A stretch of 64,000 nt of DNA from contig JAIWNI010000115.1 of NCBI GenBank assembly GCA_025331435.1, positions 24,201 through 88,200 on the forward strand, read 5' to 3'. Origin of the DNA: Choanephora cucurbitarum (Eukaryota > Mucoromycota > Mucoromycetes > Mucorales > Choanephoraceae). Each line of letters begins with the position of its first letter. Position 1 is the stretch's first letter. Below, in pieces: positions 21,857-36,404 of the stretch. A program made the position numbers and the translations under genes. The notes beneath the pieces were generated by a model, which saw only the letters and a list, made by a program, of their open reading frames with translations, had not been told where the DNA came from and did not search any database.

Positions 21857-22714
21857 ATGGCAGGCTTGAGAAGTAATCTTGTAATGAAGTCCGTGTCATG
21901 TTCGCTCTAACTTAACATTTTCTTTCTTTTTGTTTGGAAAAAATCTTGTGTTTGGCTGTTGTCTTTTTTTTTCTAGCGTAAGTTTATGTACTTTTCTTTA
22001 GCAAAGAAAAAGAACAAGAATACAGTGAGCTCATCTCTTATTGGCGATTAGCATTATTGCACTAGCATTTGTTCTAGCTATTGGGTTTTTACTTGTTATC
22101 CTCTCATGCGCGCTGTTCTAGTAAGTTGCCAATAGGACACTTATTCATTTTTCGTTTGCTGACGAGTCTTTTAAAGTAACTGGATGCCCTTACTTGTTGG
22201 TAAACATAAGCAAATCCATTCACTCTTCGCATTGTGATTTATGTATTTTGTATAGTGGGTACATTTATTCTTGCACCTTTACCAAATGCCTTATGCAGTA
22301 GATGTGCAGGCGATGATGATATCATGTCAGATTACAATAGGTAAAAGAAAAAAAAATAAGCTGGTTCTTTTACAGAAGAATAATATTTTGTATACATAGT
22401 GGAATTATTGATGCGGGACATTTTGTTACTGGCATGTTAATGGTCACTGGATTCTGTAAGTGAACAAACATAAGAATACAATGAGAGAAAATTGACATCA
22501 ATCTATGACAGGTTTGCCTTTTGTCTTAGCTCATGCTGAAGTGGTAAGAAATAGCGTATATAAGGGTATGTATGCGTAAAGCAGAAAAATAACCAGTTGA
22601 ATTTGGTAGATTACTGTTCCTGCTATGGTGATGAGTATCTCTGGTGGTATTTTAGTTTACGGCACTATCATTGCTTATACTCATTTCTTTGCTCATCAAG
22701 GAGATGACTTCTAA
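21857..22714 (+). CDS. VPS55: Vps55/LEPROT-family endosomal sorting membrane protein
   Basis: Small four-helix protein that acts with Vps68 in late-endosome to vacuole traffic. It is spread over about seven short exons. Read together they give MAGLR..., then IIALAFVLAIGFLLVILSCALF, NWMPLLV, GTFILAPLPNALCSRCAG, DDIMSDYN, SGIIDAGHFVTGMLMVTGF, CLPFVLAHAEV, and ITVPAMVMSISGG with a C-terminal HFFAHQGDDF, which is the family pattern from end to end. The third exon follows an AAG acceptor (22176). The first junction is the weak point: the only in-frame solution adds seven residues between MAGLR and the first helix. It converges on the 22790 gene with a 75-nt gap. Confidence 0.9.
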
Positions 22715-22789
22715 ATATCTTGACTGAAAAGAGAACGAAAGAGAGAAAAGACAGAAGAGGGGGGCATGTATACACATTTTTATTATAAA

Positions 22790-25700
22790 TTAAGCTGTAA
22801 TAGTTGTTTGTAAAAGATCAGAAGTAGACTGTTGTGCTTGTTTAATGATTTGATCACATTCACGCAAATTGCGAGGCACAGGCTATAGATAGAAAGTAAA
22901 AAGAAATGAGCTTCTGATACGTTTTTAAAAAGAAATTCTTACCTGAGCAGAATCAAAGGTAGGTAGATATAACATTTCAACATCAAAGTTACCAACCACC
23001 TTGAGAACATCTTGATCTGGATCTACTTGGCTTCGCTTCTTCTGTCGATGACGCTCTCTAAAGGACCTCGAGTACCATGCATTAAAGCAATGGAAACCAG
23101 CCATATACGATGTCTCTGAACAGACAGGCAACATATGCGCTAAAGCAAAGCGTGCTTGTCCTATAGCACCATCTTCTTTATTGACATAACCCGATAAGCA
23201 TTCCTTCTTTTTCTTTTTGGATGAGAACAATCGAGAGAACGGCAGACGCGACTTCATGACATAGTCTGGTCGAACATGCAATGAGATAGTAATAATCATA
23301 TCAGGGTGTGTGTCAATTACACACTCATAATCGAACACAATACTCTGAGACAGGATTTCGTACCGCGACATGTATTCAAACCGCCCGTCGCTAACAACAC
23401 AGCGCACATAAGCACGTTCCTTTGGTAAAGGTAACAGGATATCTTGGATACCATTGACATGTAGATAGAGTTTGCCATGGCTACTACTGTTGTTTCTTGA
23501 GATCAATGGTCTTGGTATAGAGGAAAAGGTAGCAGGCTGAATAGAAGGAGAAGGCGAAGTAGGCGTGGAAGGTATATCATGAATGGATTTGGCATCTGCC
23601 AAGTTGATCAAGGAGGAGGATCGACGCGAAACCATATTTTCTTCCGTCGGTGTCAGCAAAATGCTGATTGGCTTACGACGGATCGACTGTGTATTTGATA
23701 GTTTAGGCAAGGTTTGAGGTGGCACCAATGTAGCTGTTGATTTGCGGATGGACAATCGACTGCTGGAATGCAAAGTAGACGACATGGAGAATGTGCTACT
23801 TGCACTGCTGACTAGACCGATCAGACTAGAGGTTCTCTTTCTAGTCTTACTGAAAGAAGGTATAGCGAGACCTGTATCTTGCTGTTGTTCTTGTTCCTGT
23901 TCTTCATCTTCTTTTTGTTGGCGTTCTAGATCCTTTTGTTTCTGTCTCTGCTCTTCTTGTGCCAATCGCTGCTGTTCCTTGTACTTTTTAGTAGGATCCA
24001 ATTCATCCAGGTTAAATTCTTTGTCTAAAATAGCAGCCCAAGAGCTCATACTCATTGTCCAAGCAGCCTTTTGACTACCACTCATACGCTTATGCTTTAT
24101 GTTTTCCTGTGCTTCCTGTTCTTGTTTAGCAATCATCGCAAAGTTACTTTTGCGGAGCTCAGAACGTTGTGGTCGCACAGGTGGTGGTACATAATTTGCG
24201 GTATTTGTAATTGTTAATGTGGGTTGTGCCTGTTCCTTTCTTTCCTCCTGTCGCTCAGGTGCAACTAATGCTTCTTTTTCTTCATCATCTTCAATTTCAA
24301 CACCAGAGTCTCTTGAGAGTTTATCGTTATCCAATGGCATTGTATTGTGGTATATAGTTACTGGTTGATAAGTAGTAGGCACCAAGCGCTTAGCTACTTG
24401 AACCGGCGTTAATTCCTCTTCTTCCTCCTCCTCTTCCTCCTCCTCTTCTTCCTCCTCTTCTTCCTCCTCTTCTTCCTCCTCTTCTTCCTCTTCTTCTTCA
24501 ACATCCTCAATATCTTCGTGAGCTTCTTCTTCGTCTGTACTGTCTTGCGAATCAGATGAGAATTCCTGGCTTTGTTTGTCTGACACATAGTACTTGTCAT
24601 TTTCTAATGCAAGTGTGTAATAGCTTGCTACTTCATGCTCTAATGAATCAATCGAATTGCCCATTTGATCCAAATGAGAACCAGTGTCTTCATACAGTGC
24701 TGGTTCCTCTTCGTCCTCTTCTTCTTCTTCATCATCGTCATCATCAGTAAATGTAATAGTACCCTCTAACTCATTAATTGTCATTTTAGCGGTTGGACTA
24801 ACAGCTTTGGTTGGACTCGTAGGGATATCGGTATAACTTGTATTGATGGGCGCTTTAGAAAATCGTCTAGTTGGTACTGTGGGCGCATCTTCATCTGCTT
24901 GAACAAAGACACTTGAGGAAACACAAGATCTTGTTAGCAAAGAAGAGATTACTTTTGAATTACGCTTCTTGGGCTTTTCCTCATTCTCATCCTCCGTCTC
25001 ATGCTCTTGGTGAACATCTGGTTCCGCGGGATCTTGCTGCTCTATTGGCTCCACTATTTCTTCTTTCTTTTCTGATTCATCTGTTGAGTCTTTTTCTGGA
25101 TGCCTTGTGTTGGCTCGAGAAAGAGATGGATAAGCACGTTTTTCCAATTTTTTGAACAGAGGGTTATTTTTAACTGCAGATTTCTTGACCAATTGAGCCA
25201 CTTCTAGTTGCCGTCTCTGTCGTTGTTTTTCCAGTTCAACCACTTCTTCCTCCGTCAATACCTTTTTTTGTGTCTCTTTCACCTTTCCCTTTTTGAAATA
25301 ATGACCTTCTGATTTTTTACGGTCAATAGTGATATTTAACATTTTAGGCTCTTCCGTAGCACCACTGGTTTCTTCAGCCAGCTCTCTAAGTAATTTGAAA
25401 CGATCAGGTGTACTGTAATTGGGTCGAACTGATTTGGCTCGAATCATGTCTTTCTTGGCCTTTTGTTTTTGTTGAGCTTGATTAAGACAGTCCAAAATAG
25501 ATTCGTGTGTGGTAGTATCTCGAGGCAAATACCCCAAATCATTTCGAGGGGTAACTGACACCCCCTTCTCAATCAACAGTTGAACAATAGGCTCATAGGC
25601 TAAAAAGCATACAAGATGCATTGTTGTATTGTTGACTTCACCCCAAAACCGAGTATCTAAATCATGTAGTGAAGATTGCTTGTTTTTATGTGTGAGGGTA

Positions 25701-26009
25701 TGATAGAATTTCCTTATTTGTTTGTCTTACCTCAATTAAGAAAGAAAGGAAATCGAGTCGTTGTTGTGCTTCATTGACATCTTGATTAAACAGACAAGTA
25801 AATTGAATAGCATTGACAGGTTGAAAAGTAGTGCCGAGTTTATCGAGTTCAAGTAGATGGCGTTGGAGATGATCGTCGATGATGTGCGGGATCGGTGTCC
25901 ATAGCAACTCGGGTTCCTTTTCTAAAAGTAACTTTGACTGATCGAGATCGAGTTCTGTCACTGCGGTGGTCCAGTCAACTAAAAGGGCTGATAATTGACC
26001 AGAGACCAT
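22790..26009 (-). CDS. Ankyrin-repeat protein with C-terminal anillin/Bud4-like region
   Basis: Exon 1 (26009-25731) and the start of exon 2 encode an ankyrin-like region ending DTRFWGEVNNTTMHLVCFLA...VQLLIEKGVSV. A long disordered, charged middle follows, with a run of more than 30 Glu. The C-terminus (about 23520-22925) reads KLYLHVNGIQDILLPLPKE and continues as a C2-like region seen in anillin, Mid1 and Bud4. A last small exon adds PVPRNLRECDQIIKQAQQ and stops at 22790, resembling the linker that normally precedes a PH domain; here the protein ends instead. Intron 1 (25679-25730) has an AAG acceptor. Role in septum or bud-neck organisation is inferred from the C-terminal similarity only. 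Confidence 0.7.
24413..24501. repeat. CTC/CTT triplet tract coding poly-glutamate
   Basis: Near-uninterrupted pyrimidine triplets on the plus strand, encoding more than 25 consecutive Glu residues on the minus strand inside the ankyrin/Bud4-like gene. Confidence 0.9.
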
Positions 26010-27498
26010 AATGAATAGTTTATATGTTCAAACCAGAAATAGGTGTGAAAAAAAAAGAAAAAAAAAGAAAAAAAAAAGAGAGAAAGAGAGAGAGAAAGAA
26101 ACGCAAAAAATACTAGCAGGTACTACATAAATAACAGCACAAAGACAAGGTGGAGCTGGAGATCAGGTTTTTCTCAAAATGAAAATAGGCGGATATTTAA
26201 TAAGGTAGCATGGCACATGATTACAATTTTGTTTTAACAGTGGGGTTCAATAAGCTAAAATTATTTTTAGCCGGAGATTATGGCGGTTCAACAGTTTTTT
26301 TTTGGGTATTTGCGCTTGCACTTGGATTAAGGAACTCCTGATGGTTGGTAGAAACTGGTTCGGATATCTCGCTTTACAATGAAATTATTTTCTTTTGGGT
26401 ATGGTGTAGCCTGAGAATTGAGTGAGTCATTCAATTGCCTCTATACTATTTGGATATTGCATTGGGTCTTTTTTTGTGTTTAGAGGACTAAATCTGGCTT
26501 TATTTAAAGTCCTTTAAATGTTATAGTCAGGGAAGAATGTACATAAATCATTTGAAGAAGTAGCAAACTAAATTCAAGAATCATATGTACCTTTGAAGAA
26601 ACTGATTTTCATGAATGGTGGTCAATAATGCTGATAGTTAAGGGAATGTCTTGAAAAGGCCATACAATTGGGCAAAGATCCGCTTATGGGTAAATGTATT
26701 GAGCAACAGGAAAGAAGCATTATATGCAATAAAAAAAATCAAGCACTTAAGAGCGAATAGCCAGTCAAACAAGGGGTTTTGAAGTTTGAGAGGAAAAGCA
26801 AACATTTAGTTTCAGGACAGATGTGACAAGATGAAGACGAGATTTTAGTGTTAAAACAAAAAAAAAAGCTAAATTATTGCAAATCAGAGAAGACGATCAG
26901 AAAGTTGACAGCATTATAAACACAATTATATAGAGCAACACTTATTATGAGTCACTCATCCAATTATATTTTGAGGCAATGACTTTGCCTTGTCATTGAA
27001 AGCAGTATCCCATACCTCTTCACTGAGATCATTGATCGAAATCTTGAATTAGCTGGCCATATAAGCTTTGACCTTTGGACAATTTAACCTTACACAGGTG
27101 AGCAATTTCTTTTCTTTCATAGAAAAAAAGTAAGCATGGTTTGTTTCTTCAATTGATTCAAAAAAAAAAGAAGGTGAAGTATGTGCTTGGAACATATGCA
27201 TGTTTGTATGGCTTTTTCTTCTCATTCCATTGCAATTAGCCTTATATTCAGTTACCATTGAACAAAGGAAGACGGTATTGATATCCTGTGTCTCTTGAGC
27301 ATAAAACAGCTATATCTTCTTTCCAATAGATCTATAAAGCTCTATGCATAAAATCTAACTCAATCAAATCTGGCTCCCCACTCATCTGTTGACTGGTATA
27401 CCAAAAACAAAAACCTTTAAAAGCCCCATTTGTCATATGAAACATATTTATGATAAAGCCATATTCTCTCTTTTTTTTCATCCATATAGCGATTTGCT
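26010..27498. other. Intergenic region without a recognised gene
   Basis: About 1.5 kb between the start of the ankyrin/Bud4-like gene and the 3' end of UBC12. A purine-rich GA/A tract lies at about 26047-26100. The rest is AT-rich with no splice-consistent coding signal. A few short open frames look random. Confidence 0.5.
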
Positions 27499-28271
27499 TT
27501 ATTTCGCCAATACATTGTCATACTGAATGCCGTCAAAATGGCCTCCCATCAATGATTTCTTGACATGATCTTCAAATAATTTTCGGTTGTTTCGAAGCAC
27601 TTCAGCAGCAGCTAGATATGTAGAAAAGAATAAGAACTATGATCTGCATGATCACAACAATACTCTACCTTTGTTCAATGGATCGTCTGCATTAGGTTCA
27701 AGGAACAGATACTGAAGCCCGACAAGGACAGCTTGTAGGGAAAGCACAGGCTTCCAATCCTCACGTAAGATATTGAGACATATGTTACCCTCTAAATCAA
27801 TGTTGGGGTGATAGATCTAATCCATAATTCCGTAAGTTTGACTGAAAAGTGCGAGACCCATATCTCCTTATTTACCTTCTGTGTACAGTGTACTTTTGGT
27901 GGTTCGTGTGGATAGTTGTTGTTGATAGTAAAAGTAAACTTAAATAAACCCTTTGTATAGAAACCTTGAAATAATGTAGAATAAGTAATCAATTCGGCTA
28001 TATAGAAAGGACCTCATTGTTTTCTTTTTACCTTCATCAGGATGAATAGTCACATTGAAGTTTAGGATATTAGAAGCATCAGGAAAATCTAATTTGATGG
28101 TATCAGGGATGTCAAGTTCAGCCAAATCTATTAAAGAAAGTGTTAGAATGAGAAAAAGAACAAAGATCAAGTTCATTTGCCTTTTTGAACACGGATCTGT
28201 GCTGCACTTGTTCTAGGCTTCTTCTTTTCAGCCTCTGCCTCTTTTGACTTTTTTCCCCAAATAGAATACAT
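27499..28271 (-). CDS. UBC12: NEDD8-conjugating enzyme E2
   Basis: Transfers NEDD8/Rub1 to cullins. The start at 28271 gives [30 protein letters not shown], the family's basic N-terminal extension for E1 docking. Later exons give [42 protein letters not shown], then [21 protein letters not shown] with the catalytic Cys, [19 protein letters not shown] and a C-terminal [15 protein letters not shown]. Length is about 180 aa, as expected. Intron 1 uses a GC donor (AAAAG then GCAAAT); the others are GT-AG. Confidence 0.95.
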
Positions 28272-29906
28272 GAGAGAGAGATACACGAAATATAGAAAAA
28301 ACGCAAACGCAACTCTTTTTTTTCTGTATTGTGTCTAAGCCAAAATGAGCCAATCAAAAATCAGACATGTTTGCATTATTAATGATCTATATAAATCACC
28401 TAAGAGAAGTTTTGACAGTTAGATTATGAATTATTAGACTAATTTTTTGCTATTTTTTGCTCAAGTTGTGTAATTATCCTCGCAGTTTACTATCTAATGC
28501 TTAGTCTTTTCGCATTGATAGTAGCAAGCAATTGTTTTGGTTCTGTTCGCTAAGGATACAGCTTGACTCTTTAGCCACAAATGTTGTTTGTTATTCAAAA
28601 ACATATAGCAGAAGCTGGATTCTAATACAGCCTCTTTGTTTGCACTTCACGTAACAAAGTGTTGATACATTACTCGCAAATCATACATATCCTGTGTTAT
28701 CGAACAAAGGAATGTCAAAATAAGAATTGAAGAAATCAATGCATCGTTAGAAGTCTATGCACAATGATTACAAGAAGCAAGCCCAGAAAATGCAATCCAT
28801 TCGCCTCGGAAAAGGACAAGATCTCAAGTAATAGTCATGCCAAGAACCCAGCAAGGCAGCATGAATAAAAGAACAGGAATGAAAAGATAAAGCGATTAGG
28901 AAGCAGTCTAAAGAGCTCGAGGAAATAAGAAAGGAAAGTATACTAAATAGCAAAGATGATCAAATCAGTGAGAAAACAAAGCAAGTATACAGGAAAAAAA
29001 TATTATTTCAGTCTACATAATAATAAAAGGTATCAATAGTGAACAACGTTTTCAGCGCTACTCTCTTCATAAGACTAAAAACGCAGCACATTGTAATAGT
29101 TAAAACAAAGCTATACTACCACTTGTCATAATTTTGAAACAAGCAAATGTACAATAGTCACTTTATTTAAGGGTGCTCATATTCTTGAGAAACACATTCT
29201 TATATTGAGCATACTCTTAAATTGAATAGATTTTAGCGCTTGAAGCGGTTTTCAAATTAAAGGATTGCAACTATACTAAATATACTCTTAAATCGAACAT
29301 GTGTCTATCAAGGTTCTTTTTATATACAACTTCAAAAAGCAAGACTATGTTATGAAGGATAGTCTTTATAAGATTGATAGTCTCTTGCTGTCGTGGCTTT
29401 CTTTTGGTAAGTAAAGGTATGATAATCTTTCTTCAGAAATGTTCATTTCATAGTATCGTATTTCGTTTTTGGTAACAAAATTTCCTTGATGTAATAATCA
29501 GACTTTGCCTTGGTGAAATCTTTCAAGTAATTTCGCCAGAAGTTTTCATTGCGTATCATCGAAGTATACGAAACAAACCTGTGGTTGTACCCATTGTCTC
29601 GTTTTGTTATTCCACATCCTTCTTTATACTAACAAGCATAAACGAGACTGAGTCGATCAGTTCTAAAACCAAAAGAAGACAATATCATTTAACGCGAATA
29701 GCTTTGTCGATATATCCACTCTAACCATTCTCCTTAACTTCTCAAGCTCAATCAAACGCAATTCTTCATAGCAAAAATCTGCTCTGTTTTTTTTTTATTT
29801 TACAATATCAAGTGGAATATATATAAGTGTGCGTGTGTTTGTATGATGTTTATATTCACAATAAAAGTATGCATGTATTAAGAAAAAGAAATGTATAAAT
29901 AATAGT
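28272..29906. other. Intergenic region with a palindromic repeat
   Basis: About 1.6 kb between UBC12 and MCM5. It contains an imperfect palindrome at 29166-29221 and a further related half-site near 29282. No convincing coding sequence on either strand. Confidence 0.5.
29166..29221. repeat. Imperfect palindrome with TTTAAGRGT arms
   Basis: Left arm starts TTTAAGGGTGCTCATATTC; the right arm, read in reverse complement, starts TTTAAGAGTATGCTCAATAT. It resembles the palindrome at 58812-58868 in arms and in the shared core CACATTCT. Possibly a short foldback element. Confidence 0.5.
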
Positions 29907-32544
<2,638 letters not shown>

Positions 32545-32697
32545 ATTAGTGTTTCTCTAAGAAAAACAGGCAAAGATGTACTGAAGAAGAAGAAAAAAAA
32601 AGAAATTAGGGGTAAAAACGCGTAGACACGAAAAAAAAATACAGTAACAACAGCGCGAAAAAAGTCACAAAAAATGGTATAAATTAAAGCTTTCTTT

Positions 32698-32765
32698 ACA
32701 GTGAGGACAGTAAATTTTGTCAGTTTGAGGAAATACGTCTGTTGACGAAGACGAGGATGAAAATG
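32698..32765 (-). repeat. Inverted repeat, copy 1
   Basis: 68 nt whose reverse complement matches 33007-33068 with two mismatches and one 6-nt gap. The arms are separated by about 240 nt. Confidence 0.85.
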
Positions 32766-33006
32766 TGGTAATCGTCCGCCCATCTTGGTTTTCTTAGTTG
32801 AGGCATCGTCTACCATAAAATTTTTTTTTTTTTATTCTTATATATTTCATATCTTACTATCTCCTCCCTCTTCATTCCAAAAATTGAGTCGTTGAGACTT
32901 TTGAAGCTATAAAGGAAAAAGGGGATCACATATATATTTTTTGTTTTTATTATAATTCTCTATCTGTAAAAGGAAAATAAAGCGTGGCTCTTGAAGCTTA
33001 TGACTG

Positions 33007-33068
33007 CATTTTCATCTTCGTCAACAGACGTATTTCCTCAGACTGACAAAATTTACCGTCCTCACTGT
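33007..33068 (+). repeat. Inverted repeat, copy 2
   Basis: 62-nt partner of 32698-32765. It ends 2 nt before the ArgRS stop codon (33071-33073, minus strand). Confidence 0.85.
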
Positions 33069-33070
33069 AT

Positions 33071-35022
33071 CTACATCCGATGAATAGGTTGAATACCTAA
33101 CAAATGAAGACCGTTTCTAAGTGTAATACGAGCAGACCAAAATAAGAGCATACGTGCTTTAGATATCTCTGGAGCCATGCCTTTGACTCTTAAGACACTG
33201 CTTGCTTGACTTGTAGCGTGAGATAATTTGAACAGATAATTGACAATAGTACATGGCTCTAATGTGTTAAACGCAGAATCTACAATATCTGGAAAAGAGG
33301 CAATCGAATGAACGAGCTCAATAGCCTCTTTCTCTTTTAAAATACTAAAATCACAATTGGGTGTCACTTGCACATTAGCATTGCGTTCAATGCTGCAAGA
33401 TCTAGCATGAGCATATTGTAAAAACACACCAGTATCACCTCGAGCGTCTGTCATGCGATCCCAAGAAAATTCATAGTCTTTGCATCGTTTTGATTTCATG
33501 TCTTGAATTAAGATAGCCGATATACCTAATTGATCTGCAATGGATTCAAGGTTGTCTATCTGACTCTTCTTTTCATCTGCTTTCATGTAATCAAGGATTT
33601 TTTCTTTAGCCGTATCAAGCATGTCCTGAAGAAAAACCACCGTCCCATTTCTAGTGGACATACCCTTGATTCTGCCAAATTCAACATGCTTTAGATCTAT
33701 TGAGGGATCAGATAGCATAAGTCGAGTGACATGAAACAACTGCTGGAAGTAATTGGCCTGTTCGCTGCCTACTACATAAATGCCTCTATTAAAGGCGTAT
33801 TTTTCCTTCCGCATCAGGATACTGGCCAGGTCTCGAGTAACATAGAGGGAAGTGCCATCTGCCCGCTGTACAACTACTTTGTCTGAATCCTCATGGCCAA
33901 GATCGACTGCTAAAGCACCATCGAATGTTGGGTTGAGAAGTTGCTTCTGTTCAAGCAAACTGTGCACTTTGGAAAGGTAAGGGTTGACTTGAGACTCTCC
34001 TGAGTACACATCAAACTGAATGTTCAGTCGTTTGTAGATGTCGGAATAAGATTCAATGCTCAAATCTCTAAACTGTTTCCATTGTTCAATAGTATCGGGA
34101 TCACCTAACAAGAAAGAAAAAAGGATGAATTCTACTTGTTCTTTCTTTTTGTCTCCAACTTACCTTGTTCCATCCGCTTAAAGTAATCGTTAGCAAGCTT
34201 ATCGATACTAGAATCGTCTTTTGCTTCGGCATTGATTTTTACATAGACTTCATATAAATGATGAATAGGATCTGATTTGAGCTTTTCTTTATCACCATAT
34301 TTGTTGAATCCAACTGCCAGTAAACCTTTGACAACTAGAATTTAGAAACAAATAAAAGAGGCAAAAGGAAAATCACACGAACTTTACCGTACTGTTTGCC
34401 CCAATCCCCTAAATAGTTGATCCCAACTACGCGATATCCAATAGCTTCATGTATTTTCTGCACAAAATTGCCCAAAATAGTACTTCTTAAGTGACCAGCA
34501 TGAAAAGGTTTAGCAATATTGGGAGAGCTATAATCAATAACAATCGTCTTCTTATCTTCTTCAGGCTTTGGTATATGCGACCAACCATATGCTGTATCTT
34601 CTTGGTAAGTCTGTTGCAAGACTTGTCTTATGAATTCTGAATCTCGAAATCGAAACGTCAACTTGGTACCTTGTGCTTTTACTTGCTCAATATACTCATT
34701 CGTCTCAAACTACAAAGGCAGGCACAGCTTTTTTCTTCAGCTTTGCGAGAAGTAAAACATAACTTTCGTTCCTACCAAAATTCTTTTTGGAGAGGTAGGT
34801 AAAACTTGCCTTGTTTGCTAACTCATGTGTCCATGGTAAAAGTGAAGATTGATCATGTGGAGAAGCAAGCGATGCGTTTAGCTTAGGCATGGCAATATCA
34901 ACATGAGCTTCTTTTAGTTGCTTTGGTGTACGCATAAATGAAATGATCTTCTGAGGACTACATGTTGTGTGATTAGATAGTTGTTTGGCGATAGCCTGCT
35001 TAAAACGAAGCAGAGCTGTCAT
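33071..35022 (-). CDS. Arginyl-tRNA synthetase
   Basis: Class I synthetase charging tRNA-Arg. The start at 35022 ([14 protein letters not shown]) is preferred to an upstream Met at 35133. Visible signatures: [20 protein letters not shown] with the HIGH-equivalent [44 protein letters not shown] (the KMSKS-equivalent loop) and the anticodon-binding C-terminus ending in LGIQPIHRM. The intron after ELANK starts with GC (AAG then GCAAGT). About 590 aa, typical of the yeast-type enzyme serving cytosol, mitochondria or both; the target compartment cannot be decided. Confidence 0.95.
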
Positions 35023-36404
35023 TTGAAAATCAAATAAAAAAAACTTCAAAATGAAAGTCAAGCTAAGCTTTAAATTCACTCTACACATAATGAATCCCAT
35101 TTGTTGGTACTTCTCTCTCACCTTATGCTCCAAGTCATTTGCAATCCATTCATTTCAAAAAAGGGGGCCTGAATGAATAATCATGTTGAAATCTGTAAGC
35201 TAACTAATCACCTAAAATAACCAACAAGAAAGGTTAACAAGCACGCATATCTTAGTTTACATTCGGCCATACCAATATAGGTTGAGATTGCATGTTTTTG
35301 AAGAGACAAGGCCTCAAGATACAAGAAATTACTAAGGCCTATACCTTCATACTATAGATAGAAAGAGAAATATGTGGAGAGTGGACGCGGTTTCTTCAAT
35401 ACTTAATGCTGCTAACAATATTAGAATCAACATAGTATTTTTCTATACAAATTTCTTCTGCTAAAACTGATCTGCAATCGTTTCCTTGAGAAGAAATGAA
35501 AGAACCTCTCTTTAAACATTTCCTTTTTGTTGTTTTTATCTATCTGTTCATATAGAATGTTGATTTTATCCAATCTTATGAGTTACTTGTTCATGTTTCG
35601 TTTATAATTCTTACTAGTAACTCAACTTCTGCACTAAGCTTTTTGTCCAATGACATCTATAGAGACCTTTATCTAACTACACCGCCAGTAGAAACAAAAC
35701 CAAGTTAGTTACAGTACACTGTAGGCAAGCGTCATCTAAAAGGCCATTCCAACACAGTGTTCTCTGAAGAGTTCATGAAAAGTCATAAGCCCAAGACACT
35801 TGATAACTTCCAGGCACTTCTAGAAATGCATGATAAATATAACAGTCAATCAAATTTCAAGCATACGCTGGAAGAAAGCAGTGATTTAACACTGCACCCA
35901 CAGGCTTAGCGAAACAAAAACTTCTTTTTCAGAAATGTTGCTATTAAACTCTAGATAAACATGTCTGTTTCGACAAAAATCTATAAATTGCTAAAGTAGC
36001 CATCCATACAAACAATAGAATATGTAAGTGTTTCAAATACGCCCCTTCTCTTGCATGATTTCAGTGGAAAAAGGCTGTTTGAAAAATGGCACGTGGAAAA
36101 CTGAACTGTTAGCACGAGTTGTTGTAAAAGAATCTTTGTTCCTGCTTGAGATTTAGATTTCGATTTTGATGCTATTTCTTGCTAAGAGTTTATTGTAGCT
36201 TTTACTTCGTACTTATATTTTTCTTTATGTAGGTTGGGACTGTATCAACTACAAAAGTACAGATTTTGGTGTCTTGGTTGGACAAGAAAAGGGAAAAAAT
36301 GAGGTCACTGTAGCCAGCAGGTGTTCAAAGCCAAAATGTTAAATTAGACTTTTATCCGCCCCTTATCTTTTTTCTTCCTTTCTTTTTTGTCTTAAGCTCA
36401 AATT
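35023..36404. other. Intergenic region without a recognised gene
   Basis: About 1.4 kb between divergent ArgRS and the EH-domain gene. AT-rich with no splice-consistent coding signal, RNA gene or clear repeat. It must contain both promoters. Confidence 0.5.

Larger units (their letters stand above)
32545..33070. other. MCM5 to ArgRS intergenic region with inverted duplication
   Basis: 526 bases holding the MCM5 promoter, A/T runs and a pair of inverted copies (32698-32765 and 33007-33068). On the minus strand the first copy can be read as ...STDVFPQTDKIYCPHC, and the second copy in plus orientation gives nearly the same peptide. No full gene could be built. Confidence 0.55.
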
